Shown one piece after another: positions 50,401-61,100 of a stretch of 64,000 bases of DNA. The position numbers and the translations under genes were made by a program. The notes beneath the pieces are model-generated. The model searched no databases. It worked only from the letters and a program-made list of their open reading frames with translations, and was not told the origin of the DNA. This DNA comes from Bacillota bacterium (lineage in GTDB: Bacteria > Bacillota > Clostridia > Acetivibrionales > DSM-1351), in the NCBI GenBank assembly GCA_023398105.1, contig JAEWST010000157.1, positions 1 through 64,000 on the forward strand, written 5' to 3'. The number at the start of each line of letters is the position of its first letter. The first letter of the stretch is position 1.

Positions 50401-51388
50401 AGCGAAATTGCAGGTGTCACCGAATATTATTAACACAAATGCTTCAACTCCACCAATCAAAAGGATAAAGGTCAAGGGACTATGGAGTGATCGTAAGAAT
50501 ATTGCTGAGGCAGAAGAAATAGTTAAATTGGTTTCAAAAATATTTAAGCTAAGAAAAAATAGCGAAACTATTGGTATTATTACTTTTAATATGAATCAAA
50601 AAGACTTGATTGAGGATATGTTGGAGCTTAAAGCTAATGAGGATGCTGAGTTCAGAGCACAATACCTAAACGAAATTGATAGGAAAGATGGTAATGAGGA
50701 TGTAAGTATATTTGTAAAAAATATTGAGAATGTTCAAGGTGATGAAAGAGATATTATTATTTTTTCAATAGGCTATGCACCTGACGAAAAAGGTAGGATG
50801 TCTGTTAATTTTGGTTCTTTATCTAAAGACGGAGGAGAGAATAGGCTTAATGTGGCTATAAGCAGAGCAAAGAAAAGGGTGTATATTATTACATCAATAG
50901 AACCTGAGCAATTAAATGTGGAAGGTACAAAAAACGCTGGTCCAAAGTTATTTAAAAAATATCTTCAATATGCACGAGAAGTATCTAATAAAAATATTGA
51001 TGAAGCAAATTCTATTTTGTATAGTTTACTGGATTCAGATATAGATAGACCTAATGTGATAAAGTATGATAGTGATTTTGAAATGGAGGTTCGTGATGCT
51101 CTTGTATCAAGGAGCTATCACGTAGAAACACAAGTTGGTGTCTCAGGATATAGGATTGATTTAGCTATATACGACAAAAATACGTCAAAATATGTTTTGG
51201 GAATTGAATGTGATGGCGCAGCTTATCACAGTTCAAAGTCTGCTCGTGAGCGAGATATTCATAGGCAGAGATATCTTGAATCAAGAGGATGGAAGATTAT
51301 AAGAATTTGGAGTAGGGATTGGTGGAATAATCCTGAAGCAGAAGTCAATAAGATTGAATTTTATTTAAAAACTGTAGCAAATATATAA
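47465..51388 (+). CDS. Hhe-like protein: DUF4011, superfamily 1 helicase, Vsr/DUF559 nuclease
   Basis: A 1307-residue protein. The N-terminal DUF4011-type segment has KDRLINLSSRNRSLVLKK and a coiled coil (about 70-140). The SF1 helicase core has the Walker A YGPPGTGKSQTIAN (about 370-378), FDVVIFDEASQM (about 880), VIVAGDDKQLKPNSLF, LNYHYRSRYDELI, NVQGDERDIIIFSIGY and NRLNVAISRAKKRVYII. The long insert (about 420-860) between motifs I and II is helical. The last 110 residues are a Vsr/DUF559-like nuclease, with YRIDLAIYD, LGIECDGAAYHSSKSARERD and RGWKIIRIWSRDWW. A DUF4011-helicase-Vsr architecture matches the single-gene anti-phage system Hhe as I remember it from a large defence-gene screen. 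With GmrSD upstream, this is a compact defence locus. SD AGGGG 10 bases upstream. Confidence 0.88.
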   Translation: MKTILNKYKDRLINLSSRNRSLVLKKIHKKRAFDLTGLNTLNEKLDEHIVPYICKREVDRFLLLEDPYEIRIQEIGKLDEEIKSVKEKLVNQLNIDDKQLLEQKKLEIDNKIQEKYELELKKIDKKFDKIIDFSNSLIYLQREISATEKETGLYELFVGYPFSEGRFHDNSFVKAPLLLFPVRIIKDHNKWYLENILDQDILINKVFVLGYAKYNEVKVNNFDTEFSSLEQFGDNLTESILSYFDENKIKIQDTGIRHIEKFIDYTNQSLPNYKIGEIVLKNYIVLGQFPIANSIYNDYQLLESVELKNTLLDKLLLNDISTDTTSSEDSEEDGKLRFSERDINFITPLDYSQENAIKKANDTQQLVIYGPPGTGKSQTIANIIADALFKGKRVLMVSQKRAALDVIFNRLSSIQSKVLLLHDVNKDKKSFYDKVSDMLESFDNSNHCADVNKKAQQIDDAIIQLEGIADMLHKPREFGITLQQMYSKTKAINSKSDMRYDQFKAFRSENWFKEYKYKEIKEAVSKINTEEIIKNYIGLSNMISDNFLLTQLKSDLDIFKADDFCNRKDSILQACQEGIYSLLENKKGKCLIQLYKSKYFKIEKNDITELIDKLNNDENSRLLIPLNNGRWWSLKYWLQYKQNKIIEQENKAEFERLKEEIQKEILDFNSKIFNAIKELQFLNSVLEEKIVSSLMLDIFNGANIDEKLMFIERAIEKYDEYKHLNSIFSYFDSLDKNILKYCYQHTESVEKFKELINYILEFAILNNIYDIEKLTVEKHSILNIARFKDLTEQINELMKEKNSLTPSLIVSTWNKKIAQYSESKIYKEFKRQANKKRMLWPIRKYVSEFSEMALNLFPCWLISPETVSDVLPLNNGLFDVVIFDEASQMFIENAIPTIFRGNKVIVAGDDKQLKPNSLFASKYDDEIDEEDIKLESSAALEEESLLDLAKVNFDSVHLNYHYRSRYDELINFSNYAFYRAKLQVSPNIINTNASTPPIKRIKVKGLWSDRKNIAEAEEIVKLVSKIFKLRKNSETIGIITFNMNQKDLIEDMLELKANEDAEFRAQYLNEIDRKDGNEDVSIFVKNIENVQGDERDIIIFSIGYAPDEKGRMSVNFGSLSKDGGENRLNVAISRAKKRVYIITSIEPEQLNVEGTKNAGPKLFKKYLQYAREVSNKNIDEANSILYSLLDSDIDRPNVIKYDSDFEMEVRDALVSRSYHVETQVGVSGYRIDLAIYDKNTSKYVLGIECDGAAYHSSKSARERDIHRQRYLESRGWKIIRIWSRDWWNNPEAEVNKIEFYLKTVANI

Positions 51389-51477
51389 AAAAACAGAAAT
51401 CCACACACCTCCAGCTATGGCAATAAGTAAACAACTAATTGGCTTGTATATTTATTAAATTTAAGGTCAGGTGTATT

Positions 51478-52740
51478 ATGAAATTAAAACTTATTTTACT
51501 GATTATTTGTGCTCTAGCTATAACTGGTTGCTCACAAAATACTGAAAAAATAGAAACCTCAAGCATAAAAGTGGAATCTCAATACAATTTTAATACGCCA
51601 ACAGGTTATGCTACCGAGATTGAAGCTTATGTGAATTTTCTCAAAACAACTCCTCCTATTGATCCAGTTGATTATGTTATGAATCTGTTTGAAAAATATG
51701 ATATTGTAGTTCTTTGTGAAAGAAATCATCAAGATATTACTCAGTATGAATTGATTTATGATATTGTAAGTGATGAAAGATTTATCGAAAAAGTAGGTTG
51801 TGTTTTCACTGAAGTAGGTACGCAAACTATTAATGATAGATTAAACACGTTTTTACAAACTAAAGGTCTAACACAAAAGGAAGTAGATAATAGACTTATT
51901 GATATATACCGAGATTTAGATAGAATTGGATACTGGGAGAAATATAATCTATATGACTTTTTGAAAAAAATATATTATCTAAATAATACTTTATCAAAAG
52001 ATAAGAAAATTGAAGTAAACTGTTCAGATATGCCTATAGATTGGGATAACATTACAGCAGAAAGGTATAAGCAGCAAATTACTGATAAATTGGATTTCCG
52101 TGAAAAAATAATGGCAGAATTTATTATAAACAAATATAAGAAATCTGAGAAAAGCGGACTACATAGTAAAAAAGCACTGGTAATAATGAATACCAGACAT
52201 GGTTTTAAGGAACATATGGGCGTGAATGATAATACAACTGCATACCTTAATAAATCACTTCCTAGTAAAGTAGCAAATATAATGATTAACTCAATAAAAG
52301 AATTACCTGGAACTACTGACAAAATCTCAATATCTACACCAATCCAAAATGGTAAATGGGATGCTGCTTTCCGTTATATAAAAAATATAAATATGGCTTT
52401 TGACTTTGAAAATTCTCCTTTTGGGAAGGATAGATTCGATTATTTTGATACACAACCACATAAAGAATATAAATACCAAGATATTTTTAATGGGTTTATT
52501 TTTTATTATCCACTTGAAGAGCATTTATTAGTATCGAATGTACCGGGAGTTTTTGACTCTGAATTTTTAACTACATTTATAAACAGGTTAAAAATGAGAG
52601 ATCCTAATATCCCTGACATAAATAGTATAAGTACAGAGCAGATAAATAAAGAAATTGAGGATAGAAATACTATGAAGAAAGAATTTTATCCAGACATGAT
52701 GAAGTATAATGCTGAAATTGAAAAGTGGCTTGAGTACTAA
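51478..52740 (+). CDS. Lipoprotein with an erythromycin-esterase/ChaN-like fold
   Basis: A 420-residue exported lipoprotein: MKLKLILLIICALAITGCSQ gives a signal peptide with the lipobox ITGC. After a short linker, DIVVLCERNHQDITQYELIY, GCVFTEVGTQTINDRLNTFL and GYWEKYNLYDFLKKIYYLNN resemble the Glu/His pattern of the EreA/ChaN/TIKI superfamily of metal-dependent hydrolases. The acidic Glu in LCERNH and TEVG and the later NTRHGFKEHM would be candidate active-site residues. The match is weak, so the activity is unknown. The ATG at 51478 is chosen over an upstream start because it begins the signal peptide and has AGGTG nearby. It does not look like part of the defence locus. Confidence 0.7.
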   Translation: MKLKLILLIICALAITGCSQNTEKIETSSIKVESQYNFNTPTGYATEIEAYVNFLKTTPPIDPVDYVMNLFEKYDIVVLCERNHQDITQYELIYDIVSDERFIEKVGCVFTEVGTQTINDRLNTFLQTKGLTQKEVDNRLIDIYRDLDRIGYWEKYNLYDFLKKIYYLNNTLSKDKKIEVNCSDMPIDWDNITAERYKQQITDKLDFREKIMAEFIINKYKKSEKSGLHSKKALVIMNTRHGFKEHMGVNDNTTAYLNKSLPSKVANIMINSIKELPGTTDKISISTPIQNGKWDAAFRYIKNINMAFDFENSPFGKDRFDYFDTQPHKEYKYQDIFNGFIFYYPLEEHLLVSNVPGVFDSEFLTTFINRLKMRDPNIPDINSISTEQINKEIEDRNTMKKEFYPDMMKYNAEIEKWLEY

Positions 52741-52966
52741 AAATAACACAGCATATTTGTATTTTAACTTTAGACTTTAGTCAGATGTCGATAATTAATA
52801 CCTTTTTAAATTATTCTGTAAAAGAAGCATCCTATAAAGAATTACAGCTAATGGTGTATTCGGTAAAGAATAAATAACTCGATAATACATAAAATTTAAT
52901 GTTGTATACTGCTGAATATCTGTAGGGTATTATACAACAAAGAAGTGTATGGGAGGATTTGGGATA

Positions 52967-53581
52967 ATGAACTTAACCAAGTTGAAAGCTACTTCAATAG
53001 TTCTTGTTGCTGTAATATTATTGTCGAGCTGTAGTTTAAACAATAATTCTATTCAGACAGACTCACAAAATACACAAAAAATATCGGAATCAAAACTATT
53101 TGGAGGAATAAGCGGTTATCAAATAGATAACCCTGAGACATACTATGATGATGAATTTAAATTTAGTGTGGAGTACCCTTCTACATGGAAAGCTTCAAAA
53201 CCAAATGATGAATTAGATACTACTACACCTGATGGCAGTCCTGAGCGAGGTGTTTCAATATCTGTTGATAATAAAGAATTCTTTAAACCTGAAGAAAATA
53301 TATATTTAAATAGCATTTATGTCTATCATGCAGTGGGACATATAGACTTTAGTCAATTCGAAGAAACATTAACGAAAGAGGTATTTACTACAACTGAGAA
53401 TGTAAAGGGTGAGCTATCTTACGTCAAGAAAAACGGATATTTATATATTTACCTCACTTTAGGAGAAGGGGCTTTTTATGGTGCACAAATAAGAATTAGT
53501 GAAGATTTATTTGAAAAATATAAAGAGCAAGTTTATAGCATCCTAAAAAGTATTAAAGTTACAGATCATAATAACCTCTGA
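52967..53581 (+). CDS. Hypothetical lipoprotein
   Basis: A 204-residue exported protein. MNLTKLKATSIVLVAVILLSSCSL carries a signal peptide and a lipobox (LSSC). The mature part has FKFSVEYPSTWKASKPNDEL, a common start for PsbP-like/DUF1795 lipoprotein domains, and a C-terminal IRISEDLFEKYKEQVYSILK with the characteristic SxKV ending. Function is unknown; such proteins are anchored outside the membrane. The ATG at 52967 has GGGAGG 10 bases upstream. An 8-bp inverted repeat, GTTGTATA/TATACAAC, lies in the leader (about 52901-52938) and may be an operator. Confidence 0.75.
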   Translation: MNLTKLKATSIVLVAVILLSSCSLNNNSIQTDSQNTQKISESKLFGGISGYQIDNPETYYDDEFKFSVEYPSTWKASKPNDELDTTTPDGSPERGVSISVDNKEFFKPEENIYLNSIYVYHAVGHIDFSQFEETLTKEVFTTTENVKGELSYVKKNGYLYIYLTLGEGAFYGAQIRISEDLFEKYKEQVYSILKSIKVTDHNNL

Positions 53582-53855
53582 TACGATTTTTGATTAACGA
53601 GGGATATTTTGATATCAGCTTAAAAATAAATTCCAAAAATCAAAAATAACACTTTTAATTTACAAAAATGGGTAGTATAATAGACTATAGTGTAGAAAAT
53701 CCTTCAAAATTGTGTTGTGTTTTCTTCAGACATAGCTCATTTCTAGCATATGCAAATGTAGAATTAGTTCTTATCTTATAGATGTTTTCGACAATCTTTC
53801 AATTCTGTAATAGACATATCCCAAATAAAATATTTCAAAAGGAGTACTTGCAGTA

Positions 53856-54353
53856 ATGTTAAGAGGTTTATTTTGCATGATTTTGAGTTTGGCAATTTTA
53901 TTAACTGGCATTCCAGTATTTGCAGCCGCACAGGGAAAAATTAATATTAAAATTGACGGCAGTCCGCAGCTTTTAGAAGTGGATACTAAGATTGTTAATG
54001 GCAGAATACTTATAAAGGCTACAGATTTAACAAAGGAGTCGGGCACTACTATAGAATGGCTTGCCACCACCAAATCAATAATTGTCAAACAGCAAACAGG
54101 AAATAGGAATATAATCATTTACATGAAAATTGGACAAGCTAGTGCTTTAGTCAATTGTACTGAAATGGAAATGGAATGTAAAGCAGAAATCTACGAGGGA
54201 AGAGCATTTGTGCCGCTAAGATTTATTTATGAAAATTTAGGTGCAAAGGTTACTTGGGATGGAAGGACAAAGACAGTTAATATCACATATACAGCGGAGA
54301 TTCCAGACAACATGCCTATAATACCACCTCCGTGGGAGCTGCAATTAAATTAA
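53856..54353 (+). CDS. Copper-amine-oxidase N-terminal (stalk) domain protein
   Basis: A 165-residue exported protein. A signal peptide (MLRGLFCMILSLAILLTGIP, cut after FAA) is followed by two stalk-domain halves: INIKIDGSPQLLEVDTKIVN with GRILIKATDLTKESG, and IIIYMKIGQASALVNCTEME with GRAFVPLRFIYENLGAKVTW. The NGRxxVPLRxxxExLGAxVxWD pattern is the signature of the copper amine oxidase N-terminal-like domain, which is a surface module without enzyme activity. It ends in a Pro-rich tail. SD AAGGAG about 13 bases before the ATG. It begins a run of surface-protein genes. Confidence 0.88.
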   Translation: MLRGLFCMILSLAILLTGIPVFAAAQGKINIKIDGSPQLLEVDTKIVNGRILIKATDLTKESGTTIEWLATTKSIIVKQQTGNRNIIIYMKIGQASALVNCTEMEMECKAEIYEGRAFVPLRFIYENLGAKVTWDGRTKTVNITYTAEIPDNMPIIPPPWELQLN

Positions 54354-54597
54354 ACTTATATTCTAGATATAGACACAGTTCTTGACTTTTGTGGAGGGAG
54401 CTTTAACTACATATAAAGCTTAGAAGAAATTGTTTATCACAATATACGGATTTACATGATTAAGAGTGTTACAAAAGCATTTGCAATAAGGGAATATGAA
54501 TTAATGAAGGATCGTATAGAGTAGAGATTTATGTGAATTGTTAAGATTATATCAGATGTTATAATCAATTAAGTGCCAATCAAGGGAGGACATCATA

Positions 54598-55884
54598 GTG
54601 AGGAATATAAAAAGAGCATTATCTATTTTATTAGCAATGGCAATAGTTTCATTAGCAAATATTTCAGCAATATCAGTAGCAACAGCTTTTTCTGATGTGG
54701 CTAATAACACTTGGTATTATGGATATGTTAACAAGCTTGTAAGCTTAAACATAACAGCAGGAATAGGCAACAATAAATATGGACCTAATAATTCTGTTAC
54801 AAGAGCTGAGTTTGTAACATTTCTATGCAAAGCAAATGGACTGACGCAGACAGAAGGATATACATATACAGATACTCAAAATCATTGGTCAAGCAAATGG
54901 CTTTCAGCAGCTGTAACTGCAAATATAATAGACATTAGCAGTGAATTTTATCCCAATAAGGCAATTACAAGGCAAGAAGCGGTAGAAATGCTTTGTCGGT
55001 CAATTAATTTGCAGGAAAATACAGAAATGACAACACCATATGCAGATGTAAAGTCGGAAGCAGGCTATTCTAACAGGGCATATGAAGAGTATTTAATGCT
55101 AGGCTCAATTGTTGATGGTCAGAGGTACTTTTATCCACTAAATAATATAAAGCGTTCAGAAGTGGCAGCAGTAATTGTTAATCTAGTGGACTATAAGGCT
55201 GATGCAAAAAGCTATAAAACGGCAAAAATAGCTGAACTGGAACAAAAAGAGCAGCAAGCAAATGAGGCGAAGGCAGAAGCAGAAAGATATGCTGCATGGA
55301 AAGAAAGCGTCAAGGATATTTCACCTGAGCTGCTGAATAATACTAAAGGTTTGTATAAGGGTTCGGTTTATGAGAGCAATAAGTATTTAAGAATGGAAAC
55401 AGACTACCTGAAGAACTGGGGAGCCAAATACGGTATGACGGAAGATGAGTTTGCTGATGAGATGGTTAGGGTGGGGAGTTTGTATGCTAAAGCATGGGCG
55501 AATGCTAATTATAAAAAAATTGATGAGTTAGAAAACAACTTAAAATCTCTTTGGGAAACAAATGTAATTAGAAATTATCTTGAAAAGAATCTTATTTTTG
55601 TTAAAAATAATACACTAGTTTCAGAGGGGGAATTTAAAACTAGTAAAGGACTTATTGTTTTTACAGATGATGGTTCAATGACAGTTAGAGGTACTATGAA
55701 ATATAGGTATTTAAGTCCAACAGGTAGTAATATACTTAAATCAGAAATAGTTAAGGATACAGGAAAAGCATCAAGTTTAAATATATGGTATGAACAGGAT
55801 TATCAAATAAGATTTTATCCAGAAAGAGAGGTGTTGAAAATTACTGCAATGAATGGTGTATCAAATATTAGAATTTCTAGATAA
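54598..55884 (+). CDS. S-layer homology (SLH) domain protein
   Basis: A 428-residue exported protein with a signal peptide (about 1-30, ending ISVATA). Three SLH repeats follow (about 31-200): FSDVANNTWYYGYVNKLVSL with GPNNSVTRAEFV, DTQNHWSSKWLSAAVTANII with PNKAITRQEAV, and KSEAGYSNRAYEEYLMLGSI with PLNNIKRSEVA. SLH trimers bind pyruvylated secondary cell-wall polymer. An Ala/Glu/Lys-rich coiled coil (about 205-240) joins them to a C-terminal domain of unknown fold. The GTG start has GGGAGG 7 bases upstream. The next gene starts 13 bases after the stop codon, so the SLH protein may anchor the large proteins that follow. Confidence 0.92.
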   Translation: MRNIKRALSILLAMAIVSLANISAISVATAFSDVANNTWYYGYVNKLVSLNITAGIGNNKYGPNNSVTRAEFVTFLCKANGLTQTEGYTYTDTQNHWSSKWLSAAVTANIIDISSEFYPNKAITRQEAVEMLCRSINLQENTEMTTPYADVKSEAGYSNRAYEEYLMLGSIVDGQRYFYPLNNIKRSEVAAVIVNLVDYKADAKSYKTAKIAELEQKEQQANEAKAEAERYAAWKESVKDISPELLNNTKGLYKGSVYESNKYLRMETDYLKNWGAKYGMTEDEFADEMVRVGSLYAKAWANANYKKIDELENNLKSLWETNVIRNYLEKNLIFVKNNTLVSEGEFKTSKGLIVFTDDGSMTVRGTMKYRYLSPTGSNILKSEIVKDTGKASSLNIWYEQDYQIRFYPEREVLKITAMNGVSNIRISR

Positions 55885-55896
55885 AGGAATATTGAA

Positions 55897-58191
55897 ATGA
55901 AAAAAATAATTGTAAAAATAATATGTATACTTGTTATTACCATATTCTTATTTGGTTTCAATACATCTGTACAAGGATATGGCGGTGGTGATACAGGTAT
56001 GCTAATATTAGACATCGACATCACAAACCATCAAGCATTAAAAATGACCGTCGACTCAATCCCTTCCAGCTCCCCCCTTCAAGCCTTTTGCATAGGCTGG
56101 AATTTCACTTTCAGCAATCCAGACGTTTCATCAACCCCTGTTTCGGTATATGTGCCGCTATCCAGTGTAAACACAAGCGGCGGCACAAGAACCTATACAT
56201 TTCCGCTTACTACTGGTTGGACAAGGGAATTTACAGGAATTGCAGGAGGCAAGTCAATACGTGATTTAGTCAGCAATAAACGAACGTATGATAAAATAAT
56301 AAAAGCAGGCTGTACCGTTCATGCCAATGCAAAGATACTAAAGTATAAGTATACCAACGGAAAGCCTACACCAATGGGAACATATTCAAATGGGATTAAC
56401 TCACCTCCAAACGTATTTGCAGATTTTAAAAATGATATAGAATATAATGATACAAAAGGCATCAAGCATGGCAATTTTACAGAGTTTTCCGATACCTTTA
56501 AAGAAAATACAAAAAGTGATTATTTTGAACTAAGCTTAACACTTTCTGCCGAGCCGTTACCTCCACCCGATGTAATTCTTAATCTTCCCGAAGACAATTC
56601 AACAGTAATACAGGGCACTACAGTGACCATTAAAGGCACTGGTACAGGCTGTCACCATATAGGAGCCTTTGTTGATGGAAAATTTTACGGCACTGAGCAG
56701 CTAAACCCAAATGATGACATAAATCTCCCAATGGAGTATGAAACTACAGTAAAGCTAGATGAACTAAAAGACTACACCTTCCAAATTAAAGGCAGAAATA
56801 CTCAACTGGCAAATGACCAAGACTCAGTACTAGCACAATCTGAAATACATACAGTTCATGTAATAGCACCAAAGCCCGATACAGGAAATATATACATAAA
56901 ATCCATTGATTATGATACAAACACAATCCTATCCTCCAGTATTTTACCAAATATTCCATATGACACGCCTAAAGAAATTTCCAGCCCAGCTCAAAACAAT
57001 TATACTGTAAAAGGTTCATATTCAGTACATGCTAGTTCAACTCAAACAATACCTTCAAAATCCCTCATGCAACCAGAAGTCATTTCTCAAAGAGTCACAT
57101 TATCAGAAGCAAATTCAAATGTTTATGTCTACTTTTGGTATCAGCAATTAAATGGACCAAAAGCACTGATTGACGCACCCGAAAAAATTCAGGCTGGCAA
57201 AGAGTTCGTAGTATCAGGTGCTCGTTCATATTGTAAGCAGGCAGATGCAGTAATCAAAGCCTATAACTGGTCTACAGGCTTAGAAGAGGTTGATGGCACT
57301 TTATGCTATGCCAATCCAGGGAAATATACAATAACATTGACTGTAACAGACAGCAATGGGTTAACTGGTAGTGCAACCCATGAAATAGAGGTTACACCAC
57401 CTACACCAACTGCAAATCTTCATACATCAGGAAAAACAAAAGAAAATAGAAAAATAACAGTAAGTGCAAGGATGAGTAATACTCCTGATCGTTACCCTAT
57501 AAATTGGGGTAAGACTACCTGGCATATAGAACCTGATACTAGCACTGGTGCAACATGGGACTTTGGATTTAAGCTTAGTGACGGAACAATTAGCAAAGTC
57601 CCATCAGACTCAGACCAAGCATTTTTAAATGGACAAGCTGAATTTTGCTTTCAAGCAAGAAATTCGGGTGTATATAGAGTAACATTGTCAATTACAAATA
57701 GTTATCCCGCAAAAGACACCTTAAAGGGCACGATAACAGTGAAAGAGGATGAACCTCCCATTGTAATTCTCGAAGCACCAAAAGTAAATTTGCGTGAATA
57801 TGATAACCCAGTTGACAGCACCAAAAGCAAATTTGGAAAAATAACAATTCATGATAAATCCTATTCTCCCGATGGAGATATTATTGGAAAGAGATTTTGG
57901 TACTGCAGGTACAACAGCAATAACAATTTTGATGCCAATGGATTTAATATTTTCACTGATGAAACCAATCAACATATTTATACAGGGGATGTAGCTAGTC
58001 CATTTTTGCCAGAAGAAAATATACGCTTAATAGTTGAAAATGATAATGATAGTATTGCAGAATTGTGGTGGTATGACGTGGGAAAATATAGAATTGATTT
58101 AATTGTCGAAGAGTACATTCCAGAGGATGAAACAATTAAAGAGCTGCTAATTCCTTCAGATATACAAAGATCTATTGCAACAGGATGGTGA
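55897..58191 (+). CDS. Large exported protein with Ig-like/PKD domains
   Basis: A 764-residue exported protein with a signal peptide (MKKIIVKIICILVITIFLFG, cleavage near VQG). The N-terminal region (about 30-225) matches no family I know. Ig-like segments follow: VILNLPEDNSTVIQGTTVTI (about 228), and PKD-type domains with LIDAPEKIQAGKEFVVSGA, ITLTVTDSNGLTGSATHEIE and GVYRVTLSITNSY. A last domain (about 630-764) has FGKITIHDKSYSPDGDIIGK, as in gene 4 of this run. There is no anchor or SLH domain of its own. Its last codons overlap the start of the next gene. The base composition differs a little from the flanking genes, with more C-ending codons in the N-terminal part. Confidence 0.75.
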   Translation: MKKIIVKIICILVITIFLFGFNTSVQGYGGGDTGMLILDIDITNHQALKMTVDSIPSSSPLQAFCIGWNFTFSNPDVSSTPVSVYVPLSSVNTSGGTRTYTFPLTTGWTREFTGIAGGKSIRDLVSNKRTYDKIIKAGCTVHANAKILKYKYTNGKPTPMGTYSNGINSPPNVFADFKNDIEYNDTKGIKHGNFTEFSDTFKENTKSDYFELSLTLSAEPLPPPDVILNLPEDNSTVIQGTTVTIKGTGTGCHHIGAFVDGKFYGTEQLNPNDDINLPMEYETTVKLDELKDYTFQIKGRNTQLANDQDSVLAQSEIHTVHVIAPKPDTGNIYIKSIDYDTNTILSSSILPNIPYDTPKEISSPAQNNYTVKGSYSVHASSTQTIPSKSLMQPEVISQRVTLSEANSNVYVYFWYQQLNGPKALIDAPEKIQAGKEFVVSGARSYCKQADAVIKAYNWSTGLEEVDGTLCYANPGKYTITLTVTDSNGLTGSATHEIEVTPPTPTANLHTSGKTKENRKITVSARMSNTPDRYPINWGKTTWHIEPDTSTGATWDFGFKLSDGTISKVPSDSDQAFLNGQAEFCFQARNSGVYRVTLSITNSYPAKDTLKGTITVKEDEPPIVILEAPKVNLREYDNPVDSTKSKFGKITIHDKSYSPDGDIIGKRFWYCRYNSNNNFDANGFNIFTDETNQHIYTGDVASPFLPEENIRLIVENDNDSIAELWWYDVGKYRIDLIVEEYIPEDETIKELLIPSDIQRSIATGW

Positions 58192-61100
58192 TAAAATTGA
58201 ATAAAGAAAAACAAAAAAGAAATAACACGTCAATTAGCAATAACCTGCTTAAAAGCGGGGATTCTGATTTTCTAGGAAGATTAAGACAGTTTTACAGGGC
58301 TGAGCTATTTAGAAAACAATTTTATTTAATACAGTTTTACAAAAAGCAATTTTTCAGAAAATACAGAACACGGAAAGTTAAAGCAGCAAGCACAATTAAC
58401 CTTCTACTAGTAATATTTCTGATTATTTCTCAATTCTCGTCATTTGCATACATTGATATTGAAGGAGAAAACCTTCCTCCATTTGCAGCACTGGACTTAT
58501 TAAAAAGAACTGCAATTGATATAAATATTGCTAATGATGGCACAACAGGCCACAGTACATCAACTCTCAACAGCAAAATCAATGAAATTCTAAAAACCAA
58601 GCTGGCTCAAAAGGGTATCGATTACAAGCTCAATATTATTGATTCCTATGACAGAATTATAAACTCTTCCCAATCCGAACTAAAAGAAGTAAATTTCGAT
58701 ACTGGCAAGATTTTTTATCCTCAGAATAAAATAGGTCCCTTTGGTGCTGACTTTAGTAAAATAAGCGGAGGCATTAAGGGGAAGATAGTGTATACAATTG
58801 AGCCTAATAAAATAAAAATAAAGAGCTTTAATCTTGACAATGAAGCGATAAATGATAATACAAATTGTGCTAATGAAAGACACTTATATATAAACTTCTA
58901 TTCAGACTATGAAAAAAATAAGTTGATTGGAACTAAGGATATCACTTGGTCACAAATTGGTAGAGCAAAGTATAGTTCTAACGATTCGGATAATTCTTCT
59001 GGCAGCAACATTGAAATTGATTTTAGTAGCAATGCCAAAGCCTTTTCTTTCAGAGTAGACGGTTTCTTTACTATTTCAGCACAATATGGTGGGAATTTTT
59101 CTTATTCTCTTATGCAGGATGGAAAAAATGAGTTGCAGTGGTTAAGAAACATGTCTGTTTTTACAGAGAATATTAAACGAAAAGCCTTTATAAGTGAAAA
59201 TATCTCAGACATGACCTGGAGGCAGGGAACTGAAAAGTACTATGTAGATTTTAGTAATAGAGAATTTTCCGAGAATACATATACTGAGGGCAAAGCAAGT
59301 TCGCTATTAGACTTGCTGGATAAGAATATTAACCTGATAAAGCTAGGAAATAGTGCAACAAAAGAAGCTGCAATGCTACTAATAAATGAAAACAATAATA
59401 ACGGAAGCTTTATAGATAATAAAAACCTAGATACTGCAATTAATGAATTAGCAAATTATATATTATTAAGAGCAGAACAGCGGTTGTCTAGCAAGCTTGA
59501 AAATGGAAGTTATGTTGTCGTTTCGGAAAATGAATTACCTTTAGAATTTGAGGCGGGAGGCTTGAATGATAAAACAGGTGTGCAATGTAGTGAACCATCA
59601 GCTATAAGAACAAAAGAATACATAGAAGTAAACAGCGGTGGCACTTATTCAATAAGTGAAAATAATTCTGGAATAGATTATGTAAATTTATATTTTTACC
59701 AATCAAATTTGTCTCTAGTCAGTTCTCCTGCAAAAGTTGCAACAAATAATAGATTTACAATTCCAGTAAGCACAGCCTACATAAAATTAACCTGTCCAAT
59801 AACTGACGTGATAAAAGCAAACAGAATGACTATTATTGAAAATTCATTAAATAGCGGAGAACGACTGGAATATAAGCCTAGTGTAATAGACAATGAAAAT
59901 GACCCTGCTGATATAATGTTTAGATTTGATCATGACAATAAGAATATTGCAGGAGATGCTATTACTAATCAAGCAGAAAAATCTGTTTTAAGTGGTATAG
60001 AGTTATCAGCACCAATGGAAAGGTTTACAAGAGCAGGAACATATCAAATATCAATGTATGCGAAGGATATTCCAAAGCAAATTGGTGATGCCACAAATTT
60101 ATTGCAAAATGGTGCTGCAGAAATAATAGATGTGTCAGGTAAATTATCAGGCTGGACTACTTGGGCGGAAAATTCCAGCATAACTGCATTTGGAATGAAA
60201 GAGGCAAAGCCTTATATAATAGCAGGCAACAACTCCTTTGAAATATCTACGGAGAAACAAGAATTAATTGAAATAAATAGCCAAACTAATATTGAATTAA
60301 CAACAAAAGCAGTCACAGAGATAAATTCTGAATCAAATGCTACAAGCAATATACAATCAAACACAGTATATTCTAATAACTCGGCTTGTTACTATCAAGA
60401 TATATCAGCAACACCTAATACAGGCTATAAATTAAGCGGACTAATGGCTGCATATAACTGTTTCGGCAATTTTGTTATATATGAAATGGATGACAACTTC
60501 AATATAATAAAATATCATGTATCAAATGAAACTAGGAATACTGATGGAGTAACCTCTATTACTAAAATAGGAAATCCTGCTAATCCACAAACAAGTTCAG
60601 TTTACTTCACAACAGGCTTTGATACAACAAGGCTACGCATACATATTGTAAAGAGCGAAAATTTATTGGCTCAAGAATCAGAAAAGGATTATATTTCAAA
60701 TAACGAGATTTCGGCTAATAAAATTTCAAATGATATACTAAATGAAAATCGAACTTACTTGTTTGCAGACAATATTACCTTTGTCAAGCTGCTACCTAAC
60801 TCACTTTTCAATAATTACAGAAAAACTTCAACACCAGCCACTACAACAATATACGCCCACAGGCTACCTAGAGCAGAATTTACTTATCAGATTGAGAATT
60901 ATGCTAGAGCCTTTAAAATAATGAATTTAGCCGACAATCAGCTTTCATTTGATCCTGACCATACAGACAAAGAAAACAAAGGTATAATCAACCATCTGTG
61001 GCGTTGGGCAGAGATAACTTCAGGTGAAACAACATGGCATGATGGTAAAGTACCTGAATCAAGGAGATTTCCAACAGATACGCAAGTGATTATTTGGTAC

